Part shown: in pieces, positions 26,422-35,011 of the stretch
Position numbering within the stretch: the stretch's first letter is position 1
Layout: every line of letters begins with the position of its first letter
Origin: Limnochorda pilosa
GTDB lineage: Bacteria; Bacillota; Limnochordia; Limnochordales; Limnochordaceae
Reading direction: 5' to 3'
Length of the DNA: 64,000 nucleotides
Assembly (NCBI RefSeq): GCF_001544015.1
Contig: NZ_AP014924.1
Span: 2,356,001 to 2,420,000, forward strand
Translations under genes and position numbers: made by a program
Notes under the pieces: model-generated
Databases searched by the model: none
Seen by the model: only the letters and a program-made list of their open reading frames with translations
Told to the model about the DNA's origin: nothing

Positions 26422-27378
26422 ATGCGCGAAGCTGGACGACGGTTGGTGTTGGGGCTGTTGATCGTTGCCCTGACGCTCATGGTTGGTGGCAGCGCCCTTG
26501 CGGCATCGCAACCGCCTCGTGTGGCGCTGATCATGAAGACGCTCACCAACCCATTCTTCTTGTCGATGGAGGAGGGGGCGAGAAACGCCGCAGCGGAGCT
26601 TGGCGTAAGGCTAGAGGTGGTGGCGGCCGAACGGGAGACCTCCATCACGCAGCAGATTGCCCTCATCGAGGATATGACCACCCGCCGGGTCGACGCCATC
26701 GTGATCGCACCCATTGACTCCAAAGCGGTGGTGCCTGCGCTCTCCCAGGCCAAGCGTGCCGGGATCCCCGTGGTGAACCTCGACAACCGCATCGATCCCA
26801 TCGCCGCCCAGGAGAGCGGGCTTCAGGTCGACATCTTCATTAGCGCCGACAACGACATCGGGGGGCGCCTGGCTGGTGCCTACCTCGCAGCCCTCATGGG
26901 CGGCGGGGGTAAGGTGGCCATGCTGGAAGGGATCCCCGGCGTTGAGAACGCCGAAGGGCGCAAGCGGGGCTTCCTTACCGCCATGAGCCTCTTCCCGGAC
27001 ATCCGGGTGGTGGCCTCTCAGACGGCCAACTGGCAGACCGAGGAGGCCCTCAACGTGTTCACCAACATCCTGCAGGCCCATCCCGACCTCGACGGCCTCT
27101 TCGCCGCCAACGACATGATGGCCCTGGGGGCCATTCAGGCCATCGAGGCCGCTGGGAAGATGGGGAAGGTGTATGTGACCTCCTACGACAACCTGGAGGC
27201 CGCCCAAGCGGCGATCCTGGAGGGCAAGATGCACGCCACCATCGAGCAGAACCCTGCCCTGATGGGCTACTACGGTGTCAAGTTTGCCCTAGACCTGATC
27301 CAAGGGCGGAGCGTCCCCAGCGAGTACATGGTACCCCTCCAGGTGGTGGATCGTGCGCTGTTGGAGAGGAAGCGGTAG
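26422..27378 (+). CDS. Ribose-type periplasmic/extracytoplasmic sugar-binding protein
   Basis: AAGGAGGGTG upstream and ATG 26422 give 318 residues. A signal peptide (LVLGLLIVALTLMVGGSALA) is followed by a Peripla_BP_4 fold: VALIMKTLTNPFFLSMEEGA, the ligand-site segment DAIVIAPIDSKAVVPALSQA, GIPVVNLDNRI, and DGLFAANDMMALGAIQAIEA. The order nucleoside hydrolase, ATPase, permease, binding protein is a complete operon. Fifty-five bases separate it from the permease, enough for its own translation signal and the usual higher expression of binding proteins. Confidence 0.93.
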   Translation: MREAGRRLVLGLLIVALTLMVGGSALAASQPPRVALIMKTLTNPFFLSMEEGARNAAAELGVRLEVVAAERETSITQQIALIEDMTTRRVDAIVIAPIDSKAVVPALSQAKRAGIPVVNLDNRIDPIAAQESGLQVDIFISADNDIGGRLAGAYLAALMGGGGKVAMLEGIPGVENAEGRKRGFLTAMSLFPDIRVVASQTANWQTEEALNVFTNILQAHPDLDGLFAANDMMALGAIQAIEAAGKMGKVYVTSYDNLEAAQAAILEGKMHATIEQNPALMGYYGVKFALDLIQGRSVPSEYMVPLQVVDRALLERKR

Positions 27379-27408
27379 ACTCTGGCCGGGCCTCGCTGCT
27401 CCACTGGA

Positions 27409-27440
27409 GGGCCGGCTCCCGGTGGTGGGGGCCGGCTCTT
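27409..27440 (+). terminator. Possible terminator of the ribose-type operon
   Basis: Two GC-rich arms containing GGGCCGGCTC (27409- and 27429-) can pair through their self-complementary GCCGGC cores with one mismatch and one wobble, followed by TTCTCCT. The T-tract is poor, so this is only a candidate. Confidence 0.35.
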
Positions 27441-27499
27441 CTCCTGTACCCCTAGAGAAGCGCACTCGCCAGATTCCCGCAGAATGGCGCCATTTCGCT

Positions 27500-27770
27500 A
27501 GTTCCCGCTGAAAAAGTCGGCTTTGGATCAGGGTGATTCCGTTAGGAAGAAGGTGGGTGCAGTGGTGGTCGCGGACATGGTCTTGGTGGAGCCCCTGCTC
27601 GGCGTCCGGCCCTCAGACTCGGGCCAACTGCTTCAGATTCTGGGCGAAGGTCCCCGCCCCAAGCCACCAGCGGATCGCCTTCCGTCCCCGTACCCGGGTC
27701 CTTCCCAACCCGTGCTGCCGCCCGCATTCCGCACCCCTCGAACGGGTCGGGCAGGGTTTTCCGGCGGCTT
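27500..27770 (-). mobile_element. Second ISNCY-like remnant (one end plus transposase C terminus)
   Basis: AGTTCCCGCTGAAAAAGTCGG at 27500 repeats the end of the element at 21581. On the minus strand the sequence 27610-27710 encodes the same transposase tail, GRTRVRGRKAIRWWLGAGTF followed by AQNLKQLARV and a stop. No opposite end is seen, and homology fades near 27770. The two remnants bracket the nucleoside hydrolase/ABC operon in the same orientation, which marks possible recombination points. Confidence 0.65.
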
Positions 27771-27784
27771 GATCTGGCTCGATT

Positions 27785-28063
27785 TCAGTTTGGAGTCAGC
27801 GGTTCGCAATAGATCTCAGATCCGAATCCGGCCAGTCGAAGGATCTCGAGATGCTCTTCGGGGATGTCGTCGGCAACGTCTGCATAGCGGCTGTAGGCTT
27901 CCGGGGTGAGTCGTCCGAGGATCGGGATGTAGTCGATCTCTTCCATGAGCGTGAGGCTGGTGGGGCTGTCGGTCACCCGTTCACCCCGAAGCAAGCGGAG
28001 TTTCTTCGTCTCTGTCTTCTGGAGTTCCTGCCGCACCCGGTACTCCAGGAAGGCCGCCAGGGG
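27785..28063 (-). pseudogene. Unrecognised small protein, 5' end lost
   Basis: A minus-strand frame encodes at least 83 residues from GTG 28036 (MRQELQKTETKKLRLLRGER then VTDSPTSLTLMEEIDYIPIL), ending IYCEPLTPN. The frame continues upstream (PPLAAFLEYR) into the istB remnant, so the gene was probably cut by that insertion. The even mix of charged and hydrophobic residues looks like real coding sequence, but I recognise no family. Confidence 0.4.
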
Positions 28064-28287
28064 CGGAACTGCTCTTCGCGTTCCTCTCCCTCCGCTACGA
28101 GCGGGGCAGCCTCATGATCACCACCAACCTCGACTTCGCCCGCTGGATCGAGGTCTTCGGCGACGCCCAGATGACCACGGCGCTGCTGGACCGGTTGATC
28201 CACCGGGCTGTCATTCTCGTGACCAACGGGGAGAGCTATCGGTTCCGTGAGAGCATGCGTGTGAAGGAGAGTGAGGCCGCCGGCTGA
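28064..28287 (+). pseudogene. istB: 3' fragment of istB (IS21-family helper ATPase)
   Basis: From 28064 the plus strand reads ELLFAFLSLRYERGSLMITT, NLDFARWIEVFGD, TTALLDRLIHRAVI and NGESYRFRESM before stopping at 28287. This is the C-terminal quarter of IstB, including the sensor-like TTN and the ALLDRL helix. The Walker A part and istA are missing, so it is an inactive IS21 relic. It marks the left border of the polysaccharide locus. Confidence 0.85.
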
Positions 28288-28419
28288 GTTTTGGGGAGGC
28301 GCCGGCCCGGTCCTGCTACGCAGGACCGCCCCCTCCCCCCATGGAATCCGTGCTGGTGGGGTGGTACCCTTCTACGCCATCACGGTGGGACACTCTGGAG
28401 TTGACATCTACACACCGCC

Positions 28420-29937
28420 TTACCGCTTGGCCAGCCTCACCACCTTGCCCGCCTCCTGCCCACCAAGCTGCGCCTTGCCGGCGCCTTCCGTGCTCGGTCG
28501 GACCGTGTCGCTCTGGCTCGTGCCAAGTTCTTGGCGCTCCTCCCCCGCCGCCACCTCCGCGACGCGCACAGCCACCTCCGGCTCCCTCCCCTGCCCCAGC
28601 GCGACTAACGTGGCCCGCAAGGCCTCCAGCTCCCCCTCCCTCACCTGCACCCGCAGCACCTCCAACCCATGCTCCAGCCACGCAGGATCCACCTCCTGGC
28701 CATGGAGGCGGACGATGTCGGGGTGGCTTGTCCCCTCGACGTTCTCGCCGTCGGTGCGGAGCTCCTCGAAGAGCCGCTCGCCAGGGCGGGCGTCGGTGAA
28801 GACGATGGGGATGTCCACGTCGGGCTCGAAGCCCGAGAGGCGGATCATGTCCCGGGCCAGGTCGACGATCCTCACCGGCTCGCCCATCTCCAGCAGGTAG
28901 ATCTCGCCGCCCTGGGCCAGGTGCCCCGCCTCCAGGATGAGCTGCACCGCCTCGGGGATGGTCATGAAGTAGCGGCGCATCTCCGGGTGGGTCACGGTGA
29001 CGGGCCCGCCGGCGGCGATCTGGCGCTTGAAGGTGGGGATCACGCTCCCACGGCTCCCCAGGACGTTCCCGAAGCGGACGGCCACGAAGCGGGTCCGGCT
29101 TCTCCGGTCCATGGTCTGCACGACCATCTCGGCCACCCGCTTGGAGGCCCCCATCGCGTTGGTAGGGTTGACCGCCTTGTCGGTGCTCACCATCACGAAG
29201 CGCTCGGTGCCGAATCGGTCCGCCGCCAGGCAGAGGTTGAGGGTGCCGAAGACGTTGTTGGTCGCCGCCTCGTCGGGGTGGGCCTCCATGAGGGGCACAT
29301 GCTTGTGGGCCGCGGCGTGGAAGAACACCGCCGGCCGGTGCGCCGCGAAGATGGCCTCCACCTTCCGCTCGTCCCGCATGTCGGCGATGGCGGTGACCAG
29401 GACGAGCTGCGGGTGGGCCGTCCGGAGCTCCTCCAGGATCTCGAAGATGCTGTTCTCCCCATGCCCCAGGAGGATGAGGCGCCCGGGGGCGCAGCGGGCC
29501 ACCTGGCGGCAGAGCTCCGAGCCGATGGACCCTCCCGCCCCGGTGACCAGCACCACCTTCCCCTCCAGGTACGAGCGGACGGCCTTGACGTCCGAGGGGA
29601 CGGGGTCGCGCCGGAGGAGGTCCTCGATCCGCACCTCGCGGATCTGGTTGACGGTGATCTGCCCGTCCATCAGCTCGTAGAGAGCGGGCACCGTCCGCAC
29701 GGTGCATCCGGAGCGCCGGGCCTGGTCCAGGGTCCCCCGGATGATGGAGCGGGGGGCCGAGGGCATGGCGATGAGGACCTGCGTGACCCGGTGCTGCCGG
29801 ACCAGCTCCGGGATCTCCTCCCGGCCGCCCAGGACCGGGAGGCCCAGCACCCGCTGCCGGTGCTTCTCGGGGTCGTCGTCCACGAAGCCGACCACGGTCC
29901 AGTTGGTGGCCTGGCGGATCTCGCGGAGGGTCATCAC
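28420..29937 (-). CDS. CapD/FlaA1-type nucleotide-sugar 4,6-dehydratase lacking the N-terminal membrane domain
   Basis: The 505-residue protein starts inside the CoA-binding-like domain (WTVVGFVDDDPEKHRQRVLG) that in full-length WbpM/CapD proteins follows four membrane helices; those helices are absent here. The catalytic domain is complete: VVLVTGAGGSIGSELCRQVA (NAD site), HAAAHKHVPLME, MVSTDKAVNPTNAMGASKR (Met in place of the usual Tyr, as in the FlaA1/PglF group) and AVRFGNVLGSRGSVIP. It makes a 4-keto-6-deoxy UDP-sugar for the glycan. It is the last gene of the polysaccharide operon, 66 bp after the initiating transferase. The protein is probably soluble; whether the truncation is original or recent cannot be told. 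Confidence 0.88.
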   Translation of the reverse strand: MMTLREIRQATNWTVVGFVDDDPEKHRQRVLGLPVLGGREEIPELVRQHRVTQVLIAMPSAPRSIIRGTLDQARRSGCTVRTVPALYELMDGQITVNQIREVRIEDLLRRDPVPSDVKAVRSYLEGKVVLVTGAGGSIGSELCRQVARCAPGRLILLGHGENSIFEILEELRTAHPQLVLVTAIADMRDERKVEAIFAAHRPAVFFHAAAHKHVPLMEAHPDEAATNNVFGTLNLCLAADRFGTERFVMVSTDKAVNPTNAMGASKRVAEMVVQTMDRRSRTRFVAVRFGNVLGSRGSVIPTFKRQIAAGGPVTVTHPEMRRYFMTIPEAVQLILEAGHLAQGGEIYLLEMGEPVRIVDLARDMIRLSGFEPDVDIPIVFTDARPGERLFEELRTDGENVEGTSHPDIVRLHGQEVDPAWLEHGLEVLRVQVREGELEALRATLVALGQGREPEVAVRVAEVAAGEERQELGTSQSDTVRPSTEGAGKAQLGGQEAGKVVRLAKR

Positions 29938-30003
29938 CTCCGGATGGAAGGTCCCTCGACGAAGAGCGTTCCCAGTTCGTGCGTCGTCTGTAGCGACGCG
30001 CTC

Positions 30004-31371
30004 CTATCTGGCTCCCCGCCCTGTGAGCATCACACGAATGGTCTTCAAGGCGATGGAAAGGTCGAGCCAGAAGGACACGTGCTTGACGTAGTAGAGGTCG
30101 TACTCAAGCTTCTCGGTGGTGTCTTCGAGTCCGGCTGCGTAGCCCTGCTGGACCTGGGCCCAGCCGGTGATTCCCGGCTTGACTCGGTGACGCCAGCTAT
30201 AGAACGGGATCTTCCGTTCGAACTCCCGGACAAAGGACACCTGCTCGGGCCTGGGGCCGATCAGACTCATCTCTCCCCGCAGCACGTTCCAGAGCTGGGG
30301 GAGCTCGTCCACCCGCAGGCGCCGGATCACACGGCCCACACGAGTGATTCGGTGGTCTCCATCGAGGGCGAAGCGCGCTCCGTCGCTCTCGGCGTCCACC
30401 CGCATCGAACGGAACTTCACGAGCCGGAAGACCTGGCCCCGCTGCCCGACCCGATCCTGCCAGAAGAGGAGGGGGCCGGCAGAATCCAGCTTGATCGCAA
30501 GGGCGGTCAGGAGGCAGATGGGCACGGTGACCGGCAGGGTGACCAGGACCGCCGCCACGTCGACAAAGCGCTTCAAGGGCAGGTACGTGGCCGGGCCGTT
30601 GAAGAGGTCCCCGACCCACCCGTCGCTGAGGTGGGACAGAGGGACACGCGTACTCGCCGTCTCGTAAACCGCGGCTGCATGGTAAACAGGGAGACCGCTG
30701 GCCGCGCACTCAGCAACGAACCGCTGCCACTCAGGCGGCAGGGCCTCGTGCATGTCCACCACCAGGCCGGCGACGGGCTCATGGAGCCGCGGGCCGCTCA
30801 AGGGCACAAGATCTAAGCCCGGCAAGACGGAGAGCTTGTCCATGATGCTGGAAGGCACTGCAGCCAAGCGGGTAGGGGATGTTCGGGGCCGCAAGAGGAG
30901 AATGTCGATCATCTGCCAGAGGAGAAGAACTACGAGGGAAACCAGCAGGAAGGAGCGGGAGTAATACGACCGGGCGAGGAGGACATAAGCCATCACGGCC
31001 CCGTAGACCGCCCCCACCCAGAGCGTGGCGGCTCGGAGTTGATCCATGGGGGTGCGGTTGGGCCGCCGGAGGAGCCATGCCTTACCAATGACGATCATGG
31101 CCCACAGCACGGCCACGTCAGGCCAGATGAGGCGCTGGCGCCACACTTCGACCGTGTACCATGCCGTATAGGAAGCCAGCATGATGGCGAGCACCGACGC
31201 GGTGCCGTCTCCCGCGATCCCGAGCACGTCGTAGAGCCACCGCTGACGCGCGTTTCGTGTGTACGTCATCCTCCTCGCCTCTGTTACGGGAGGGTAGCTC
31301 ACGTTCTGCCCCTCGCCTTCGTTCTGTTCCCGTATAGCAAGGAAATCTGGCACCCCGTACGACGGTTCCAT
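30004..31371 (-). CDS. Polyprenyl-phosphate sugar-1-phosphate transferase (initiating enzyme)
   Basis: The 455-residue protein has four to five N-terminal membrane helices (about residues 45-165), a linker and a C-terminal bacterial sugar transferase domain beginning PLKRFVDVAAVLVTLPVTV. Diagnostic motifs are KLDSAGPLLFWQDRVGQRGQ, FRLVKFRSMRVDAE, LRRLRVDELPQLWNVLRGEM and SLIGPRPEQ. It loads the first sugar phosphate onto undecaprenyl phosphate and so starts repeat-unit synthesis. A start at ATG 31269 is possible but its ribosome site is too close; ATG 31371 has AAGGAAA upstream. Confidence 0.92.
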   Translation of the reverse strand: MEPSYGVPDFLAIREQNEGEGQNVSYPPVTEARRMTYTRNARQRWLYDVLGIAGDGTASVLAIMLASYTAWYTVEVWRQRLIWPDVAVLWAMIVIGKAWLLRRPNRTPMDQLRAATLWVGAVYGAVMAYVLLARSYYSRSFLLVSLVVLLLWQMIDILLLRPRTSPTRLAAVPSSIMDKLSVLPGLDLVPLSGPRLHEPVAGLVVDMHEALPPEWQRFVAECAASGLPVYHAAAVYETASTRVPLSHLSDGWVGDLFNGPATYLPLKRFVDVAAVLVTLPVTVPICLLTALAIKLDSAGPLLFWQDRVGQRGQVFRLVKFRSMRVDAESDGARFALDGDHRITRVGRVIRRLRVDELPQLWNVLRGEMSLIGPRPEQVSFVREFERKIPFYSWRHRVKPGITGWAQVQQGYAAGLEDTTEKLEYDLYYVKHVSFWLDLSIALKTIRVMLTGRGAR

Positions 31372-31398
31372 TACACCCGGACATTTCCTTCACTCGGG

Positions 31399-32649
31399 TC
31401 AGCTTGGTGCTGCAACGTGAGCGCGGCCCATCATTGCCGCGCGCTCGATCTCTTCGACGTACCGCTCGACAGCCACATCAAGTGTCGCCTCGCGGTTCAC
31501 ATACTCAATCGCCTGGAGAGACATCTCTGAGTAGCGATCAGGATCTGCGGCTGCCTCGACGATTGAACGCGAGAACGCTTCAGCATCGCCGTGATCGACG
31601 CGATACCCAACCCCATGCGTAGCGATGATTCGCGCGACGTCGGACTCCGGGCCGAGAACTGCAATAAGAGGAAGCCCGGCGGCCAGTAGGTTATAGGTCT
31701 TGCTCGGGACTCCCAGGGCTTCCATGCCGGGCTCAAGGGTAATGAGCCCTAGGCTCGCGCGGCGCAACGTCTGGGTATACTCAGCATCTCTGAGGTACGG
31801 ACGAAACACCATGTTGCTCAATCCGCGATTACGAGCCTCATTCCGGAGCCAGATTGCTCGGGCACCATCGCCGGCAATCTCGAAGCGGATCGTTGAGTGA
31901 TCTCGGAGCCGCTCGGCGCCTTCGAGCAATGTGTGGAAATCCTGAAAGCGCCCGATGTTGCCGCTGTACAGCACGACGAACTCTCCATCAGAGGCTGGTG
32001 CCGTTCTTGGTTTTCCAAGACCCATCGTGGTCCAGTTTGGTATTACAGCAATCTTGCCCGAAGGAACCCCGTATTCTTGCACAAGAAAGTCCTTCATGCC
32101 ATCCCCCAACACGACAACGCGCTCAGACCTCTGGAGTGATCGTGCCTGAAGTCGACGAAGCGTGCGCGTGAATCGGGATTCACGCCTCCAAAGGCCCAGT
32201 GCGACCGGTACGTCAGGGTAAAGATCATGGATGAGGTACACGGTTGGTCTGCGAGCAGACCCAAGCAGGTTCAGCACCATAGGCATCAAAGGAGGGTTGG
32301 TCACCACGAAAAGCACATCATACTGCAGTAGTGCGGCTGACAGCGCTGCACTCGCTGAGAACACCAGGTCACTCGCCGCTCTTCGCGCAAATCCATCGCT
32401 CTGGGCGCGAAGCGTTCGGTACCGACGAATTCGGATGTCCTCCCATTCTTCTCGCCGCGGCAACGGGTTGTGGTTTGTGGCTCGGTATGGCCTCCGACCG
32501 GTAACCACATCTACCGTCCACGCCGGCCGACGCTGCTTGATGACAAGGAACAGCTCACCGAGGAGCCGCCCGGTTGAGGCTTCATCTGGGTAGAAGTACT
32601 CGGTGAGAAGAAGGACACGAAGACGGCTGACCAAGGCATTACACCCCAA
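31399..32649 (-). CDS. Family 4 glycosyltransferase (WbuB/fucosamine-type)
   Basis: The 416-residue GT-B protein begins LRVLLLTEYFYPDEASTG, the fingerprint of WbuB-like enzymes, and has YDVLFVVTNPPLMPMVLNLL and VYLIHDLYPDVPVALG. The donor half has VLYSGNIGRFQDFHTLLEGA, RPYLRDAEYTQTLRRASLGL and the C-terminal GVPSKTYNLLAAGLPLIAV, which holds the E/G-type nucleotide-binding region. It adds a sugar to the growing lipid-linked repeat in the cytoplasm. It lies 27 bp before the initiating transferase. Confidence 0.88.
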   Translation of the reverse strand: MGCNALVSRLRVLLLTEYFYPDEASTGRLLGELFLVIKQRRPAWTVDVVTGRRPYRATNHNPLPRREEWEDIRIRRYRTLRAQSDGFARRAASDLVFSASAALSAALLQYDVLFVVTNPPLMPMVLNLLGSARRPTVYLIHDLYPDVPVALGLWRRESRFTRTLRRLQARSLQRSERVVVLGDGMKDFLVQEYGVPSGKIAVIPNWTTMGLGKPRTAPASDGEFVVLYSGNIGRFQDFHTLLEGAERLRDHSTIRFEIAGDGARAIWLRNEARNRGLSNMVFRPYLRDAEYTQTLRRASLGLITLEPGMEALGVPSKTYNLLAAGLPLIAVLGPESDVARIIATHGVGYRVDHGDAEAFSRSIVEAAADPDRYSEMSLQAIEYVNREATLDVAVERYVEEIERAAMMGRAHVAAPS

Positions 32650-32856
32650 AGATCTGCAGTGTGCGTTTCAGCGTGTAGCCGTAACGGTAGATCGAGTACG
32701 CTTGCGCTCTACGATTGGACACCACCGGCCGAGCCCCAGCGGTCGCTACCACAGCTGATTTGCACTGCTTACTGGTTACGACTCTGATTCCATATGCCAT
32801 AGGCTCGGGGATAGCCTTGCTCTGCAGCCCTCTCCGTAGGAGAGGACGTGCACGGA

Positions 32857-33801
32857 TTACGCCATGTTTTGTACGAACCACTCGTACGTCTGCTCGATCC
32901 CCGTTCTCAAGGGAATCCGTGCCGACCAACCGAGCGCTCGAATTCGGTTCACATCCAGCAACTTCCTGGGCATCCCGTCCGGCTTTCTGGGATCGAAGAC
33001 TAGGTCTCCCTGATAGCCAACGACATTCTTGATCAGCTCGGCCAGTTCTCGAATGGAGATGTCCTCGCCGATGCCCACGTTGATCGGGACGGCGTCATCG
33101 TAGTGATCCAGCAGGAAGAGGGAGGCCTCGGCCAGGTCATCCACGTGCAGGAACTCCCGCCTCGGATTACCCGTACCCCAGACCTGCACCGTGGGGCTGC
33201 CATTCACCTTCGCCTCGTGCGTCTTGCGAAGAAGCGCGGCAAGTACGTGGCTGGTCTCGAGGTCGAAATTGTCGCCGGGGCCATAAAGGTTCGTGGGCAT
33301 CGCCGAGATGAAATGAGCTCCGTACTGGCGGCGATAAGAGTTCACCAGTTCGATGCCGGCGATCTTGGCGATGGCGTAAGGTTGGTTTGTGGGCTCCAGA
33401 GGACCGGTCAGTAGGTATTCTTCCTTAATAGGCTGCGGGGCGAGGCGGGGATAGATGCAACTGGATCCGAGGAAAAGGAGCTTCTTTACGCCGTGCTCAT
33501 GGGCGGCTCGTATCACGTTCAGCTCGATCTCGAGGTTCTCCTGGATGAAGTCTACCGGGTAGGTGTTGTTCGCCCAGATCCCGCCTACCTTTGCAGCGGC
33601 CAAGTACACGTACTCGGGTCGCTCGGAGGAGAAGAAGTCATCGACGTCCGGCTCACTTCGGAGGTCGAGCTCAGCACGGGTCCGCGTCAGGACATTCCGG
33701 TATCCCTGCCGTTCAAGTGCGCGTACGATCGCGCTGCCCACCAAGCCGCGATGGCCCGCAACGAAGATCCGTGCATCGAGCGGCACCATGTCCCCAGACA
33801 C
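32857..33801 (-). CDS. fcl: GDP-L-fucose synthase, copy 1
   Basis: The 314-residue SDR enzyme has [20 protein letters not shown] (NADP site), [20 protein letters not shown] with the catalytic Ser and Cys, [14 protein letters not shown] with Tyr-x3-Lys, and [20 protein letters not shown]. It converts GDP-4-keto-6-deoxymannose to GDP-L-fucose. The start is GTG 33801, inside the 3' end of gmd. The product is close to full length and intact, unlike the damaged gmd upstream of it. A second copy lies at 49529. Confidence 0.95.
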   Translation of the reverse strand: MSGDMVPLDARIFVAGHRGLVGSAIVRALERQGYRNVLTRTRAELDLRSEPDVDDFFSSERPEYVYLAAAKVGGIWANNTYPVDFIQENLEIELNVIRAAHEHGVKKLLFLGSSCIYPRLAPQPIKEEYLLTGPLEPTNQPYAIAKIAGIELVNSYRRQYGAHFISAMPTNLYGPGDNFDLETSHVLAALLRKTHEAKVNGSPTVQVWGTGNPRREFLHVDDLAEASLFLLDHYDDAVPINVGIGEDISIRELAELIKNVVGYQGDLVFDPRKPDGMPRKLLDVNRIRALGWSARIPLRTGIEQTYEWFVQNMA

Positions 33802-34837
33802 TAGCGATCCCCCTCAGCGGCACGCTGTGGCCGTTCTCGCGGAGCACCCGCTCCTGACGAGCCAGCTCCAGGTCCTGCTCCACCATCCGCTCGATAAGCT
33901 CCTCGAACGTAACCTGAGGCTGCCAGCCGAGCTTCTTGCGGGCTTTGGAAGCATCACCACACAGGGCATCCACCTCCGCTGGGCGGAAGTAACGCGGGTC
34001 GATCGCAACGTACTCGCGCCAGTCGAGGTCGAGCCGGTCGAAAACACGCTCGACGAACTCTCGGACCGAGTGTATCTGGCCGGTTGCAATCACGTAGTCG
34101 TCCGGCTCGTCCTGCTGAAGCATCAACCACATGGCCTCGACGTAGTCTGCAGCGTAGCCCCAATCACGCTTCGCGTCCAGATTGCCAAGGAAGAGCTTGT
34201 CCTGCAATCCCAGCTTGATCCGGGTCGCTGCCCGCGTGATCTTGCGCGTAACGAACGTCTCGCCCCGCCGCTCAGATTCGTGGTTGAAAAGAATGCCGTT
34301 GCAGGCGAAGAGGTCATACGCCTCCCGGTAGTTCACCGTTTGCCAGTAAGCGTAGACCTTCGCTACTGCATACGGCGAGCGCGGGTGGAAAGGCGTGCCC
34401 TCGGACTGGGGGGGAGGCGACGAACCGAACATCTCCGAGGACCCCGCCTGGTAGAACCGAACCTCGCGCCCTGTAGATGGGTACGCGCGTATCGCCTCTA
34501 GGACCCGCAAGGTTCCCAGCGCGTCCACGTCCGCAGTGTACTCCGGCTGGTGGAAGGACACCTTCACGTGCGACTGCGCGCCAAGATTGTACACCTCATC
34601 GGGCTCGACCTGTTCGAGGAGCGCCCGGAAACCGCTTCCGTCGCTGAGGTCCCCATAGTGAAGAAAGAGCCTCGCACCGGGATCGTGTGGGTCCTGGTAG
34701 AGGTGGTCGATGCGGTCCGTGTTGAACGAGCTCGACCGCCGAAGAACACCATGCACCTCGTACCCTTTCGCCAGCAGCAATTCGGTCAGGAACGAACCGT
34801 CCTGACCAGTGATGCCTGTGATCAGCGCCTTCTTCGT
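33713..34837 (-). CDS. gmd: GDP-mannose 4,6-dehydratase, copy 1, start and stop codons altered
   Basis: The frame carries the whole enzyme, from [20 protein letters not shown] to [13 protein letters not shown], with [16 protein letters not shown] and [13 protein letters not shown] (Tyr-x3-Lys). Two codons differ from copy 2 at 51533. The position of its ATG reads ACG here (34837), and no ATG, GTG or TTG lies between the upstream in-frame TGA (34858) and the Rossmann motif. The copy 2 stop TGA reads TGG here, so the frame runs 75 bp further into fcl. A TTG at 34780 would remove the nucleotide site. Either translation starts at a non-standard codon or this copy is silent. A point-mutated pseudogene is a fair alternative. 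Confidence 0.8.
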   Translation of the reverse strand, partial: TKKALITGITGQDGSFLTELLLAKGYEVHGVLRRSSSFNTDRIDHLYQDPHDPGARLFLHYGDLSDGSGFRALLEQVEPDEVYNLGAQSHVKVSFHQPEYTADVDALGTLRVLEAIRAYPSTGREVRFYQAGSSEMFGSSPPPQSEGTPFHPRSPYAVAKVYAYWQTVNYREAYDLFACNGILFNHESERRGETFVTRKITRAATRIKLGLQDKLFLGNLDAKRDWGYAADYVEAMWLMLQQDEPDDYVIATGQIHSVREFVERVFDRLDLDWREYVAIDPRYFRPAEVDALCGDASKARKKLGWQPQVTFEELIERMVEQDLELARQERVLRENGHSVPLRGIASVWGHGAARCTDLRCGPSRLGGQRDRTRT

Positions 34838-35011
34838 GCCGCAACTCGTAAGCCTTCACTCCTCCCCTGTGCTCTGCTGTGTACGACGTCGCGTCCTGAT
34901 CGCCGTGGTCCTCCCCAAACCACCAGCCTGCCCAAGTACGTCCCGCGGCCCTCATCTTGGCCGGAACACGAGAGTGACTTTCGTCGTTCGCATTTCCCGC
35001 TAACGCCTCTC

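Noticed and set aside
27409-27440. Riboswitch or strong terminator after the ribose-type operon
   Set aside because: The arms are largely direct repeats that pair only through a palindromic core and the T-tract is weak, so I list it only as a low-confidence terminator.
28669-30816. 715-residue open frame on the plus strand
   Set aside because: It runs antisense across two genes, the CapD-type and the sugar transferase genes, and its composition (many His, Asp, Gly) is that of a shadow frame.
32639-32929. 96-residue minus-strand frame between fcl copy 1 and the GT4 gene
   Set aside because: It overlaps the 3' end of fcl in another frame and has no ribosome site or recognisable domain.
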